From RUG334 sp045599645 (lineage in GTDB: Bacteria > Muiribacteriota > Ozemobacteria > Ozemobacterales > Ozemobacteraceae), in assembly GCA_045599645.1 (NCBI GenBank), contig JAZRWI010000074.1, positions 12,429 to 76,428 on the forward strand: DNA of 64,000 bases. The letters run 5' to 3'. The position numbers and the translations under genes were made by a program. This document shows positions 23,791-33,200 of the stretch, in pieces (position 1 is the stretch's first letter; every line of letters starts with the position of its first letter). The notes under the pieces are model-generated. The model was not told where the DNA came from, did no database searches, and was given only the letters and a program-made list of their open reading frames with translations.

Positions 23791-26364
23791 ATGAAGAAAC
23801 GCACATTACGTGTGGTTGCCGCAGTTCTGGCATTTGTGCTGTTTTTTGAACCTATAGCAGTTCAAGCAGTTAGAGCAGCAGAAACCAAGACAAACGGCGA
23901 ATTACCACAGCCAACTGTTATTACAGAAGACGCTGGTTTAATGGACCCGGATGATATCCTGGCTCCTCACGACTATCTTGAACAGATGCTCGATTTCCGT
24001 GGCCATAACCAGCAGGAAGTTGAACTCAGAGCCTGGGGTGAATGGCAGGAACTTATTAACTCTGCTTATCTCGTAATCGACGAAGGCGCTACTGACGTTT
24101 TCGGTCTCTATGATGCTTTGACTATTATGAAGACCGTTAAGTCCACAACCTGCTCTGTTGGTGACGTTATTGGTAATGTTGCTAAGTATGCTCATATGAC
24201 TGCAGCATTCATGGAAAAGCTTACTAAGACTAACCGTGCAAAAACAGCTTTGAGCTGCTGGTCACGCATGAACAAGTGGACAGAAAAATGTGTTGAACTC
24301 TGTAAGAAAAGTAAATCATTGGATTTCCTTTCTTTCTGTTGTCCTCCAACTAGCTGGCACAATGCAAAGAATACAGCTAAGGGTATGGACCAGTATTGGC
24401 ATTGGCTCCAGAAAAAGGGTGGCAAGGATGTTAATACTGAACTTACTAATGCTCAGGGTATAGCCCGTTCAATCGGTATAGGCTTTGCTGTTATCGGCAC
24501 TGTTCTTGCTGTTTGGACATACGCTAAGAATGAAGATACACAGGTTGGCAGATGGTCTTATGACAGAACCAAAAAGCTTGTTGCTGTTGGTCTTGCTGCT
24601 GCTGGTATCGTAGCAATGTTCTGTATTCCGATAGTTGGCCAGGTTCTTGCAATTATCACTGCTATCTGGGGCGTAATTACATACTTTGGCGATATGATCG
24701 GCGAATTCAATAAGCAGTGGAAGAATGCATACAAGAACTCTTACTGGTATTTGTATGAAAATGACCCGGAATTCAAGTCTTTCTATGATAACCGTGATTT
24801 ATTGGTAGATGATGAAAAGTCAGCTTCTTTAATCCAGGTTGAACAGAATTATGGCGAATTCAAGGTTGCATCAGCTACTGCAGCTACTGATGATGAAGAT
24901 GATACTGACGCTAGAAATGCTCGCATTTATATTGCCCTTGAAAAGAATGGCGTTCTTGCAAGCTACTACTGTAGAAGCGGTCACAAGATGCCAAGCATGA
25001 CTCTTGACGAACTTATGGAACTCTGGGAAATGAAGGCTAACTACATGGCTTGGAAACCAACCGAAAAAGAAGCTAACACAAAGAGAAACTTCTTCCAGAA
25101 GATTGGTCATATTTTCAATCCAAAGACTGCTATCAGCTGGGTTGCAGATAAGTTTGCCTCTAAGGGTTATAAGGATATGATTGAAGAAAACAATATCGAA
25201 AGAGTTTACTTCAATCCAGATTTTGTCCTTATGAAGAAATATCAGAACTTTGTTACTGCCAACAGACTTGTTGAACAGGACGAATTCTATCGTGCTATCG
25301 GTCTCAGAATCGAACAGTCTCCGTTTAACTACATCCCGTTAGTTGGCATTGACACCAGCAAGTGGAATATCGACCTCTTCCATGAAGCTTTTGCCTGTGA
25401 CTCATTCATCGTTGGTCAGAAGGAAATGGCAGCTCTTCATAACCAGTTCGAACTCGCTGTTGAAAGCCTTGATGATAACATCGATGAAACCGACAAGCTT
25501 ATTAAAAAGCTTGATAAGAATGAAATCCCTCATGCCAAGAAGGTAAGAGAATTTCTTGATGACTTTGCTGAAGCTTATAAGAATGACCCGAAGAAGGTTA
25601 ACAAAAAGCTCTTCAATAAGGCTGATGATTTGATGGAATTTGAATGGGACAAGAAGAAAGACAAGACTCCTGAAAATCTTCTTGAAGCTTGCCATGACAG
25701 TCTTGAAAAGGCTTTGATGTATGAACCACTGGCTCTCAGCCAGAAGGGTGCAGAAATGGTTCTTCTTACCATTACTGTTAAGCAGCATCTTGACATGGCT
25801 ACCCTTATGAATGCTTACATTGATGAAAAATGGCAGGCCCTTAAGACCTTCGACCAGGATTTCAAGAATGAAGATTTCAAGCTTTACCTGAAGGAAGGCA
25901 CTTTCCTGAACGTAAAGGGTAAGACATTCCTTGACTGGCTGGCTGAACTTTATCCTGCATATGAAGATGCTGAAAAGACTTTGAAGCTCATGGAAAAGGA
26001 TGTTAATAAATATAACAAGCTCGCAGATAAAGGCGCTTCAGACAAAAGAACCGCTTTCTTATGGATTAAGAAATCTGTAGCTACTCCAATTGATCTTGTA
26101 GAAAAAATCAATGACGAACTCAAGGCTTGGAAGGACACCATCGAAGCTTGGTCAGAAATCTCTTCTGATGCAAATGTAAAGGTTGTTCTTGCTGAAAACA
26201 CTGAATTTGCAGATAAGGTTCTTAGCAAATATGATGTTTCTAAGTTCCGTCTCGAATCTCTTGATCCGGATGACGATTCTGTAGAAGATATCGACCTTCC
26301 ACCATACGTTCTCTCTGACTCTCTCGCAGTAGAAGGTGCAGCAGACGTCCTCTTAGGTGACTAA
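23791..26364 (+). CDS. Large exported protein of unknown function
   Basis: An 857-residue protein I do not recognise. Signal peptide at residues 1-30 (hydrophobic AAVLAFVLFFEP, then AVQAVRAAE). Residues about 225-243 and 262-300 are strongly hydrophobic (IGIGFAVIGTVLAVWTYA; KLVAVGLAAAGIVAMFCI), resembling a membrane hairpin. The rest is soluble, charged and mainly helical, with many Lys/Asp/Glu and an acidic end (LDPDDDSVEDIDLPP). The start at 23791 is chosen because CGGAG lies 7 bp upstream and the signal peptide begins there; a longer in-frame reading from 23659 would translate the repeats and the promoter. Codon use resembles glgM, glgE and ettA, suggesting high expression. It ends in a strong terminator, so it is a single-gene unit. 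Confidence 0.8.
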   Translation: MKKRTLRVVAAVLAFVLFFEPIAVQAVRAAETKTNGELPQPTVITEDAGLMDPDDILAPHDYLEQMLDFRGHNQQEVELRAWGEWQELINSAYLVIDEGATDVFGLYDALTIMKTVKSTTCSVGDVIGNVAKYAHMTAAFMEKLTKTNRAKTALSCWSRMNKWTEKCVELCKKSKSLDFLSFCCPPTSWHNAKNTAKGMDQYWHWLQKKGGKDVNTELTNAQGIARSIGIGFAVIGTVLAVWTYAKNEDTQVGRWSYDRTKKLVAVGLAAAGIVAMFCIPIVGQVLAIITAIWGVITYFGDMIGEFNKQWKNAYKNSYWYLYENDPEFKSFYDNRDLLVDDEKSASLIQVEQNYGEFKVASATAATDDEDDTDARNARIYIALEKNGVLASYYCRSGHKMPSMTLDELMELWEMKANYMAWKPTEKEANTKRNFFQKIGHIFNPKTAISWVADKFASKGYKDMIEENNIERVYFNPDFVLMKKYQNFVTANRLVEQDEFYRAIGLRIEQSPFNYIPLVGIDTSKWNIDLFHEAFACDSFIVGQKEMAALHNQFELAVESLDDNIDETDKLIKKLDKNEIPHAKKVREFLDDFAEAYKNDPKKVNKKLFNKADDLMEFEWDKKKDKTPENLLEACHDSLEKALMYEPLALSQKGAEMVLLTITVKQHLDMATLMNAYIDEKWQALKTFDQDFKNEDFKLYLKEGTFLNVKGKTFLDWLAELYPAYEDAEKTLKLMEKDVNKYNKLADKGASDKRTAFLWIKKSVATPIDLVEKINDELKAWKDTIEAWSEISSDANVKVVLAENTEFADKVLSKYDVSKFRLESLDPDDDSVEDIDLPPYVLSDSLAVEGAADVLLGD

Positions 26365-26375
26365 AATCTAAAAAA

Positions 26376-26405
26376 GGCGCCAACAACCGTTGGTGCCTTT
26401 TTTTT
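26376..26405 (+). terminator. Rho-independent terminator of the 857-aa gene
   Basis: GGCGCCAAC (26376-26384), loop AACC, GTTGGTGCC (26389-26397), eight T; one G-T pair in the 9-bp stem. It lies 11 bp after the stop codon. Confidence 0.9.
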
Positions 26406-26408
26406 ACA

Positions 26409-26950
26409 TTGATTAGATATTGAATATTAGGTATTAGGTATTAGGTATTAGGTATTAGGTATTAGGTATTAGCACCAAACCCAATCCTGAAATTATGCAT
26501 TATGAATTCTCAATTCTCAATTCTCAATTCTCAATTGTGCATTATGAATTAGGTATTAGGTCTTAGGTCTTAGGTCTTAGGTATTAGGTATTAGCACCAA
26601 ACCCAATTCTGATATTATGCATCATGAATTATGCATTATGCATTATGAATTATGCATTATGCATTATGAATTATGAATTATGAATTATGAATTATGAATT
26701 GTGAATTAGGTATTAGGTATTGGGTATTAGGTATTAGGTATTAGGTATTAGGTATTAGCCCCAAACCCAATCTAACAATTATGCATTATGAATTCTCAAT
26801 TCTCAATTCTCAATTGTGCATTATGAATTAGGTATTAGGTATTAGGTATTAGGTATTGGGTATTAGGTATTAGCACCAAAACCAATTCTGAAATTATGCA
26901 TTATGAATTATGAATTATGCATTATGAATTATGAATTATGAATTGTGAAT
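26409..26950. repeat. Large heptanucleotide repeat block
   Basis: No gene is seen in 26406-26950. The block is built of 7-bp arrays (ATTAGGT, ATTATGA/ATTATGC, AATTCTC). Four copies of a unique linker starting AGCACCAAACCCAAT or close variants (about 26471, 26593, 26757, 26872) give a higher-order period of roughly 115-165 bp. The linker also occurs, reverse-complemented, near 60700. The array runs right up to the first codons of the NTPase gene. Confidence 0.92.
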
Positions 26951-26959
26951 TATAAAAAT

Positions 26960-27439
26960 ATGATATATATACTGACCGGACCAATCAACACAGGCAAAAC
27001 CTCATGGCTGATTGACGATTTTAAAAAACGAAAAAATGCAGACGGCTTTGCTTGCCGCAAGGTAAGAATTGACGGCGTGCATATCGGCTATGAATTAGTT
27101 CATCTCAAAACAGGCGAGACCTGCCAGTTTATCCGAAAAATTGAACATATACCAGAAGACTGGAACGAAGCATTCAGATTAGGAATACACTATAGCTTTA
27201 ACAAAGAAGGACATGCCTTTGCTACAAAAATAACTGATGACGCTTTGAATAATAAGGTTGATTTTTTCTACCTTGATGAGGTGGCGCACCTTGAATTAAA
27301 GGGGCAGGGCTTCGCTGATATTTTGAAACGCGTTCTTGCAGCAAAAATAGATATGCTGCTGGTAGTGCGTGAAGCATTGGTTGAAAAAATAACTGATACT
27401 TTTGGAATAGAAGATTACAAGGTATTAACACCAAAGTAA
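26960..27439 (+). CDS. THEP1-like nucleoside-triphosphatase
   Basis: A 159-residue P-loop NTPase. Walker A is ILTGPINTGKTSWL; the Walker B region FFYLDEVAHLELKGQGF matches the DExGxLELxGxGF pattern of the THEP1 family. AAKIDMLLVVRE is the strand after it. THEP1 enzymes hydrolyse NTPs with broad specificity; the cellular role is unclear. The ATG at 26960 is preferred to a GTG at 26945 that lies in the last repeat units. There is no good ribosome binding site, and the heptamer array ends only about 10 bp upstream, so promoter and leader must lie within the repeat. Confidence 0.75.
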   Translation: MIYILTGPINTGKTSWLIDDFKKRKNADGFACRKVRIDGVHIGYELVHLKTGETCQFIRKIEHIPEDWNEAFRLGIHYSFNKEGHAFATKITDDALNNKVDFFYLDEVAHLELKGQGFADILKRVLAAKIDMLLVVREALVEKITDTFGIEDYKVLTPK

Positions 27440-27512
27440 TTTGCAAAATTTCCTCGTAAATGCTATTTTATAAAGCAATAAAATTTAATTCACTGAAAGG
27501 TATTGTATATCT

Positions 27513-28334
27513 ATGGCTTGTACTAAGAAGACTACAAAGACTGTTAAATGTGAAAAAGCTACTAAGGCTGTAAAAGCTTCTAAGACTGCTAAAGCCGCTA
27601 AGGCTCCAGTTTATGAAGCTCCACACGTAAAGACTACTGCTGACAAGATTAGTCCATACGTTCTTGTTTGCGGTGACCCGGCCAGAGCTCTTGAAATTGC
27701 AAAACTTTGTGATTCTTATGAAGAAATCGTTTTCAACCGCGAATATCGCACATTAGTTGCAAAATATAAAGGCAAAAAGATTACAATTACCTCCCATGGC
27801 GTTGGTTCAGCTGGCGCTGCTGTCTGCTTTAACGAACTTATCAACCTCGGTGCAAAGGTTATCATCAGAATGGGAACCTGCGGCGGTATTCAGGACGGCA
27901 TCGGTCAGGGTGACCATATTGTCGTTAGTGGCGCAGTCAGAGAAGATGGCGTTTCCCCATTGATGGTTCCTCTGGGATACCCTGCAATTGCAGACAATAC
28001 CTGCTGTGATGCTCTTGTTGCTGTTTGTGAAAAGCTCAAAGCTCCATACAGGAGAGGCATTGTTCTCACTAGTGATTTGTTCTACCCATCTCAGGTTATT
28101 CCATCTTCTTTGGCTCTGTATCAGAAAGCCGGCGTTCTTGGCGCTGAAATGGAAGTTGCAACACTTCTTGTTATCGCTTCCTTAAGAGGTGTTAAGGCTG
28201 GCGCTATTGCAACCGTTGATGGTAATCCTCTTAAATGGGATGAAGGCAACTACGACCCACACGGCACAAAGGTTGCTGAAGGCAAGAAGAGAATGCTCAA
28301 GATTGGCTTGGATGCCATTATAAAATTAATGTAA
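27513..28334 (+). CDS. Nucleoside phosphorylase with lysine-rich N-terminal tail
   Basis: A 273-residue PNP/uridine-phosphorylase family enzyme that would split nucleosides with phosphate. The catalytic body begins near residue 45: VLVCGDPARALEIA (phosphate site), NREYRTLVAKYKGK, ITSHGVGSAGAAVCFNEL, IIRMGTCGGIQDGIGQGD, and GVLGAEMEVATLLVIA with the ribose-binding EME. It resembles the uridine phosphorylase branch, but base specificity is not certain. The first ~36 residues are an unusual tail with Lys at every third position from 6 to 30, separated by Ala/Thr/Val/Ser. GAAAGG precedes the start. Confidence 0.85.
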   Translation: MACTKKTTKTVKCEKATKAVKASKTAKAAKAPVYEAPHVKTTADKISPYVLVCGDPARALEIAKLCDSYEEIVFNREYRTLVAKYKGKKITITSHGVGSAGAAVCFNELINLGAKVIIRMGTCGGIQDGIGQGDHIVVSGAVREDGVSPLMVPLGYPAIADNTCCDALVAVCEKLKAPYRRGIVLTSDLFYPSQVIPSSLALYQKAGVLGAEMEVATLLVIASLRGVKAGAIATVDGNPLKWDEGNYDPHGTKVAEGKKRMLKIGLDAIIKLM

Positions 28335-28345
28335 GAAAGAAGAAT

Positions 28346-28377
28346 AAATTTGCTGGTTCAGCGTAGCCGGCAAATTT
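28346..28377 (+). promoter_or_regulatory. Hairpin just before the PP2C start
   Basis: AAATTTGCTGGTT (28346-28358) and AGCCGGCAAATTT (28365-28377) pair with two G-T pairs around a 6-nt loop. There is no T-run, and the hairpin ends 8 bp before the ATG of the phosphatase gene, where a ribosome binding site would be expected. It could attenuate or control translation; speculative. Confidence 0.45.
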
Positions 28378-28385
28378 GCTCTAAT

Positions 28386-30152
28386 ATGACGATGAAAACT
28401 CTTTTTCAAAGATGGTTAATTCTATTTGTTACAGTAGCTTTTATTATTACTGTTTATGTTTCCTATACTCTTCAGAGCAAACAGGCTAACGAAAAAGCCA
28501 AAGAGCTTTTACGAGTCAACCTGGCAGACGCCACTAGGCAATTAGAAAGAAATAACGAAAACCTCAAAGTCATTAGAGAAATGACTAAGAGTTCTGCTAT
28601 TGCTAAGGCCAGAGCTTTTGCTGCTCTTGTCTGGGAAAATCCTAATATTGCTACTAATCCTATTGCTTTGTCTAATGTAAAAAGGATTCTTGACGTAGAT
28701 GAAGTTTGCGTTACTGATGGAAAAATAATAGTAGGTTCTATTCCTGACACATATTTGAATTTTGATATGTCAACTAATCCACAGTCTGCAGAATTTGTAC
28801 CAGCTATTTCTGATAAAAATTTCGAATATGTTCAAGACGCTAGAGAAAATGCTTTTGGAAAGATTATTCAATATGCAGGGGCTGCTCGCTTAGATAAGCC
28901 TGGCATCATTGAGATTTCATATGCTCCAACACGTCTGATTGCTGCTGAAAAAATTGCTGATTTTACTTACATTGCAGATAACTTTAGAATTGGTCAGAAT
29001 GGTTGTTTGAAAATCAAGAAATTAGAAGAATGCAAAGAATTATCAGCAGACAAGTTCAATGAGTTGGGGGAATATTATTACAATGATAATGATAATATTT
29101 ACCTTGCCAAGAAGGTTGGAGATGTAGTCCTGATTGGTAATTTGCCGAACAAGGAAATGTATGTCTCAAGAGACTATGTTGTTACTTCTACAACAATAGC
29201 TTATCTTGTTCTTTTCTTTATCATCTTCCTGCTTATTTCAAATCTTCTTCAGACTGTTGTCATCGATGGTATTTATTCTGTTAATGATTCTTTAACAAAA
29301 ATCAAAGAGGGTAACCTTGATGAAAAGGTTGAAGTTCATACTGCAATTGAATTTGATGACTTGTCCGTAGGTATTAACACGACAGTTGATTCTCTTAAGG
29401 AATTAAAGGAAAAGGAAGCAAGAAGAATTGATGCCGATCTTAAGATTGGTCACGATATACAGTATTCTGTAATTCCAACAGATTTCCCGACTAATGAGGC
29501 ATATGAACTCTTCGCAGGTATGTATACTGCTAAGGAAGTCGGTGGAGATTTCTATGATTTCTTCAAAATTGACGATACCCATGAAGCTTTGGTTATTGCA
29601 GACGTCTCAGGAAAAGGTATTACTGCAGCACTTTACATGATGACTGCCAAGACCCTTATAAAGGAACTTCTGGTGACTCTTAAGAATCCTGCAGAAGCAA
29701 TAGAACGTGCAAACCTGACTCTTGTCAAAGGCAAGAACAAGGTTTCCTTCATGTTTGTTACGGTTTTTGCAGCTGTCTACAATACCGAAACTGGTGAACT
29801 TGTATGTGTAAATGCAGGTCATAACCCACCACTTCTCAAAACTGCAGCAGGTGAATGGGAATATCAGAAGATTAAGCATTCTGTTGCATTGGGTATTTCC
29901 CAGAAAGCCAAGTTTACAAATGTAAGCCTGCAACTTAATAAAGGTGATAGCTTCCTGATGTATACTGACGGCGTTACAGAAGCTATGAACTGGAATAATG
30001 AGCAGTATGGCGAAAAACGTTTAAAGGAATTCCTTGATGAACAGACCACAGAACCAAAACAAGTTGTAGAAGCTTTGCGTGATGAATTGGCAGATTACAG
30101 AAAAGATTTCCCACAGAGCGACGATATCACTATACTGATGATTAAAGCTTGA
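28386..30152 (+). CDS. RsbU-type membrane PP2C (SpoIIE) phosphatase
   Basis: A 588-residue integral membrane Ser/Thr phosphatase. TM1 is near residues 7-28 (WLILFVTVAFIITVYV). An extracytoplasmic sensor region covers about 30-262, TM2 about 268-292 (TTIAYLVLFFIIFLLI), a HAMP-like segment about 290-345 (VNDSLTKIKEGNLDEKVEVH), and a SpoIIE/PP2C domain about 355-588. The metal-binding Asp residues are in AKEVGGDFYDFFKI and VIADVSGKGITAAL; the C-terminal motif is PQSDDITILMI. Such proteins dephosphorylate anti-sigma-factor antagonists (STAS proteins). No STAS or anti-sigma kinase gene is in the window. ATG 28386 or 28392 is the start; neither has a clear ribosome binding site. It opens the sensory cluster. 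Confidence 0.9.
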   Translation: MTMKTLFQRWLILFVTVAFIITVYVSYTLQSKQANEKAKELLRVNLADATRQLERNNENLKVIREMTKSSAIAKARAFAALVWENPNIATNPIALSNVKRILDVDEVCVTDGKIIVGSIPDTYLNFDMSTNPQSAEFVPAISDKNFEYVQDARENAFGKIIQYAGAARLDKPGIIEISYAPTRLIAAEKIADFTYIADNFRIGQNGCLKIKKLEECKELSADKFNELGEYYYNDNDNIYLAKKVGDVVLIGNLPNKEMYVSRDYVVTSTTIAYLVLFFIIFLLISNLLQTVVIDGIYSVNDSLTKIKEGNLDEKVEVHTAIEFDDLSVGINTTVDSLKELKEKEARRIDADLKIGHDIQYSVIPTDFPTNEAYELFAGMYTAKEVGGDFYDFFKIDDTHEALVIADVSGKGITAALYMMTAKTLIKELLVTLKNPAEAIERANLTLVKGKNKVSFMFVTVFAAVYNTETGELVCVNAGHNPPLLKTAAGEWEYQKIKHSVALGISQKAKFTNVSLQLNKGDSFLMYTDGVTEAMNWNNEQYGEKRLKEFLDEQTTEPKQVVEALRDELADYRKDFPQSDDITILMIKA

Positions 30153-30172
30153 TTTCTTTTCTTGTATGCAAT

Positions 30173-30211
30173 AAAACCAGGTCATAAATTTATGCTTATG
30201 ACCTGGTTTTT
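30173..30211 (+). terminator. Strong terminator after the PP2C gene
   Basis: AAAACCAGGTCATAA (30173-30187), loop ATTTATGC, TTATGACCTGGTTTT (30196-30210) plus T: a perfect 15-bp stem. It separates the phosphatase transcript from the kinase genes. Confidence 0.92.
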
Positions 30212-30267
30212 AAAATAACAAACAATATATAAATAAAAATAATGAGAGACTTGGAGAGGGAAGATAA

Positions 30268-33200
30268 ATGCTTGAAAACTGGTTCGCCTTCAGACTAGAT
30301 TACCTGTTTCTTTGGTATGGCGCAGCCTTTTGGCTATTAGCTTCTTTAAGCTTTATGCTGAACCAGAACCAGAGGTCCATTGACAAGAATTATTTACCAT
30401 GGAATCTCTTTGGACTCTTCTCGGCTGTGTACGGATTACACGTATGGCTGAATGTTCTTTCACTTGCATACAGAGATGTTTTATGGCTTAAATACGGCAA
30501 TGTTGTGGCGCTGGTTGCTGCATTACTGCTATTATTTACTTTTGCCAAAAAAGGCTCTGATTATCAGGATATAAAAAATCATTTTTCCTGGCGTTTTATT
30601 TTTATATTGGCCTTCATTGGGCTTATTGCCGGATTCTATAACTTCAGCTACTTTGCTTTTGCCATGATTGTAGCGTCAGGTTTTCCTGCTGTTATTCAGA
30701 CTTATTCTTTATTTAATAGTCTGGGTAAGAGAAACAACAATGTTAATCTAAAATATCTGGCTATAATCAATATTTCTCATTATGTTTTAAGATTGTTGAT
30801 TACTTCAAAGACTTACCTGATGCCTTTTGTATATGGCCAAGCAGATAGTCTTACTAATAATGTTTTTGCCATTTTTATGATTGGTATCGTTGCGGCTGCA
30901 GCATTTTTCGGGTTCTATTTCTGGCGCTATGCCAAAAATATGATTCATGAAGAAAATTTTCTGCTAAAAGGCTATTATCTCCCAATTGCATGGGGATTGA
31001 TATTCCTATCCGGATTTGCTGTTACTGAGTGGAGAATAGACTCTGTTGTCTCAATGATGAAAAATGAGGCCAAGAGAGTTCCTACAATGCTTAGCAGGTC
31101 TATTTCCCCAAAAAACATTGAAAGACTTGATTTTAACAGACGTAGTAATGTAAGCACTTATTTTTCAGAAGTATCAAGACAATTATCTTTGTATCATAAA
31201 AACAGTGGCACTAGCATTAGTGATATCTATTTGCTGGGTCTAGACGACTATGATTGTTTTTATATCGGGCCAAGAACTGAAAATAGAATTGATAACAAAG
31301 ATACTGGCTCATATAAAGAATATAAAAAATGCCCATTTAACAAGAAGCTTTATAATTCAGGTAGGTCATTTGTTTATGGGCCATACAAAGATGAATTCGG
31401 TGAATATGTTACTGCATATACACCATGCTTTGATTCAACTAAGACAAAGGTAAAGTGCCTCATATGCGCTAATTTGCCAATAGAAGAAATCAGAGTAAGA
31501 ATCGAACACTCCAGAATTCAGGTTATTGTAGGTATCATGATTTTGATGGCGTTCCCATTTTTTGCATTGATTATTTGCCTGAAGCGTCGGGAAATGGGAA
31601 ATTACGATATCGTGACCAGCGTGCCATGGCCAATACTAACCCTGATTTACTGCATTCTCTTTACTTTTATTTTTTCTGCTTTTGTTCACAGGGTTAGAAC
31701 AGAAAGAAACTCAGAGTATTTCCAACTGCTGGCTACTACAAAAATTCAGCATATAACTAATTTCTTCACAAATCTGACAAATGAAATAGAATCCAGCAGA
31801 AACTTCCTTAATAATAAAAATATATTTGATAATTATAAAGATTTTGCATTCTTTGCTGAGAGTGTTTCTAACCCGTCACCAACACGAATATGGAACTGGT
31901 TGGCAATCGTAAATGGCGAAAATTTAAACAGCTTTGAATCTGAAATAAGACAGGAAAATGGCTTTGAAAATTATAAGATTCTTGAATTCAAAGGAATAGA
32001 TAACAAGGTTCCGGTTAAGCCTGCTTCTTTATATGTTCCGATTGTTTATGCATATCCAAAAGATAATTTAGATATTTATTCAGGCTGTGATTATAACAGC
32101 GAAAAAGTCCGTGCAAATGCAATAAAGAAGATTCTTCAAAATAATTCAATATCGATTATATGTCCGTCAGATTATTCTAGCCGATACGGCCAGAAATGTA
32201 TCTTTGTAATGATTCCAATTGATTTTGGTAACGACGGAAGCATAGAAAGAATACTTGAACAGATTCTTCCTATGAATGATATTATCAGCGGATTCATTAA
32301 TCCTCAGGATTATTCTAATGAATTTATTGAATTTGACCTTGTAGATCTTGAACAGGAAAAAGAATTATCTATTCTCGGTGCTTTCCCGAATACAAAGGAT
32401 GCGAAGATGATTACTAAGGAAGAAACAGAAAAGGGTTTCTTCCTGTTAGCTCCAGTATTTTTCTTTGATAAGACATTGGCTCTTGCTATAAGACCTGGTG
32501 AAAAATACTGGGAAACACATGAAAAAGTATCGTATATATTTGTTTACGTATTTGGTGGTTTGCTGCTGAGCGTATTGGCTACCTTGTTTGTGAAATTCCT
32601 GCAGAAACGTCAGAGGGATCTGGAAAAACTGGCAGACGAACGCTCTGAACAGATTTTCCAGAAGGAAATGCTTATTAAGACCATTTCTGATAATGTTCCT
32701 GTTGTTTCTTACCGCTGCTCAGTTGATGAAAAGTGGATATTCAGCTTTTTAAGCTCTGAAATTATAAACCTTAGCGGTTTTGCACCATCTGATTTCCTGT
32801 CAGGCCAAAGAAGCTTTGTCGACATCGTTTATCCTAATGATTTGTCCTATGTTAGAAAGAGCATTAAAGAATCTATTGAAAGTGGAAAGCCTTTCGATAT
32901 TGAATACCGTATTATCGGTAAGGAAAAAAAGCTGTTGTGGGTAAATGACCGTGGGCATGTGTCCTTTGATAATAATGGCAATCCGATATGTATCGATGGT
33001 TCTATCTCTGATATCACAACAAGAAGGGAAGCTATTGCTCAGTTGAACGAAAGCTTGTATGAGCTTGAAAAAGCAAATGCCGAACTACAGATAGAAAAGA
33101 GCAGAGCCGACCAGTTTGCCGAAGAAGCTAAGATTGCAAACGAGGCAAAAAGCCAGTTCCTGGCAAGTATGAGCCACGAAATCAGAACCCCTATGAATGC

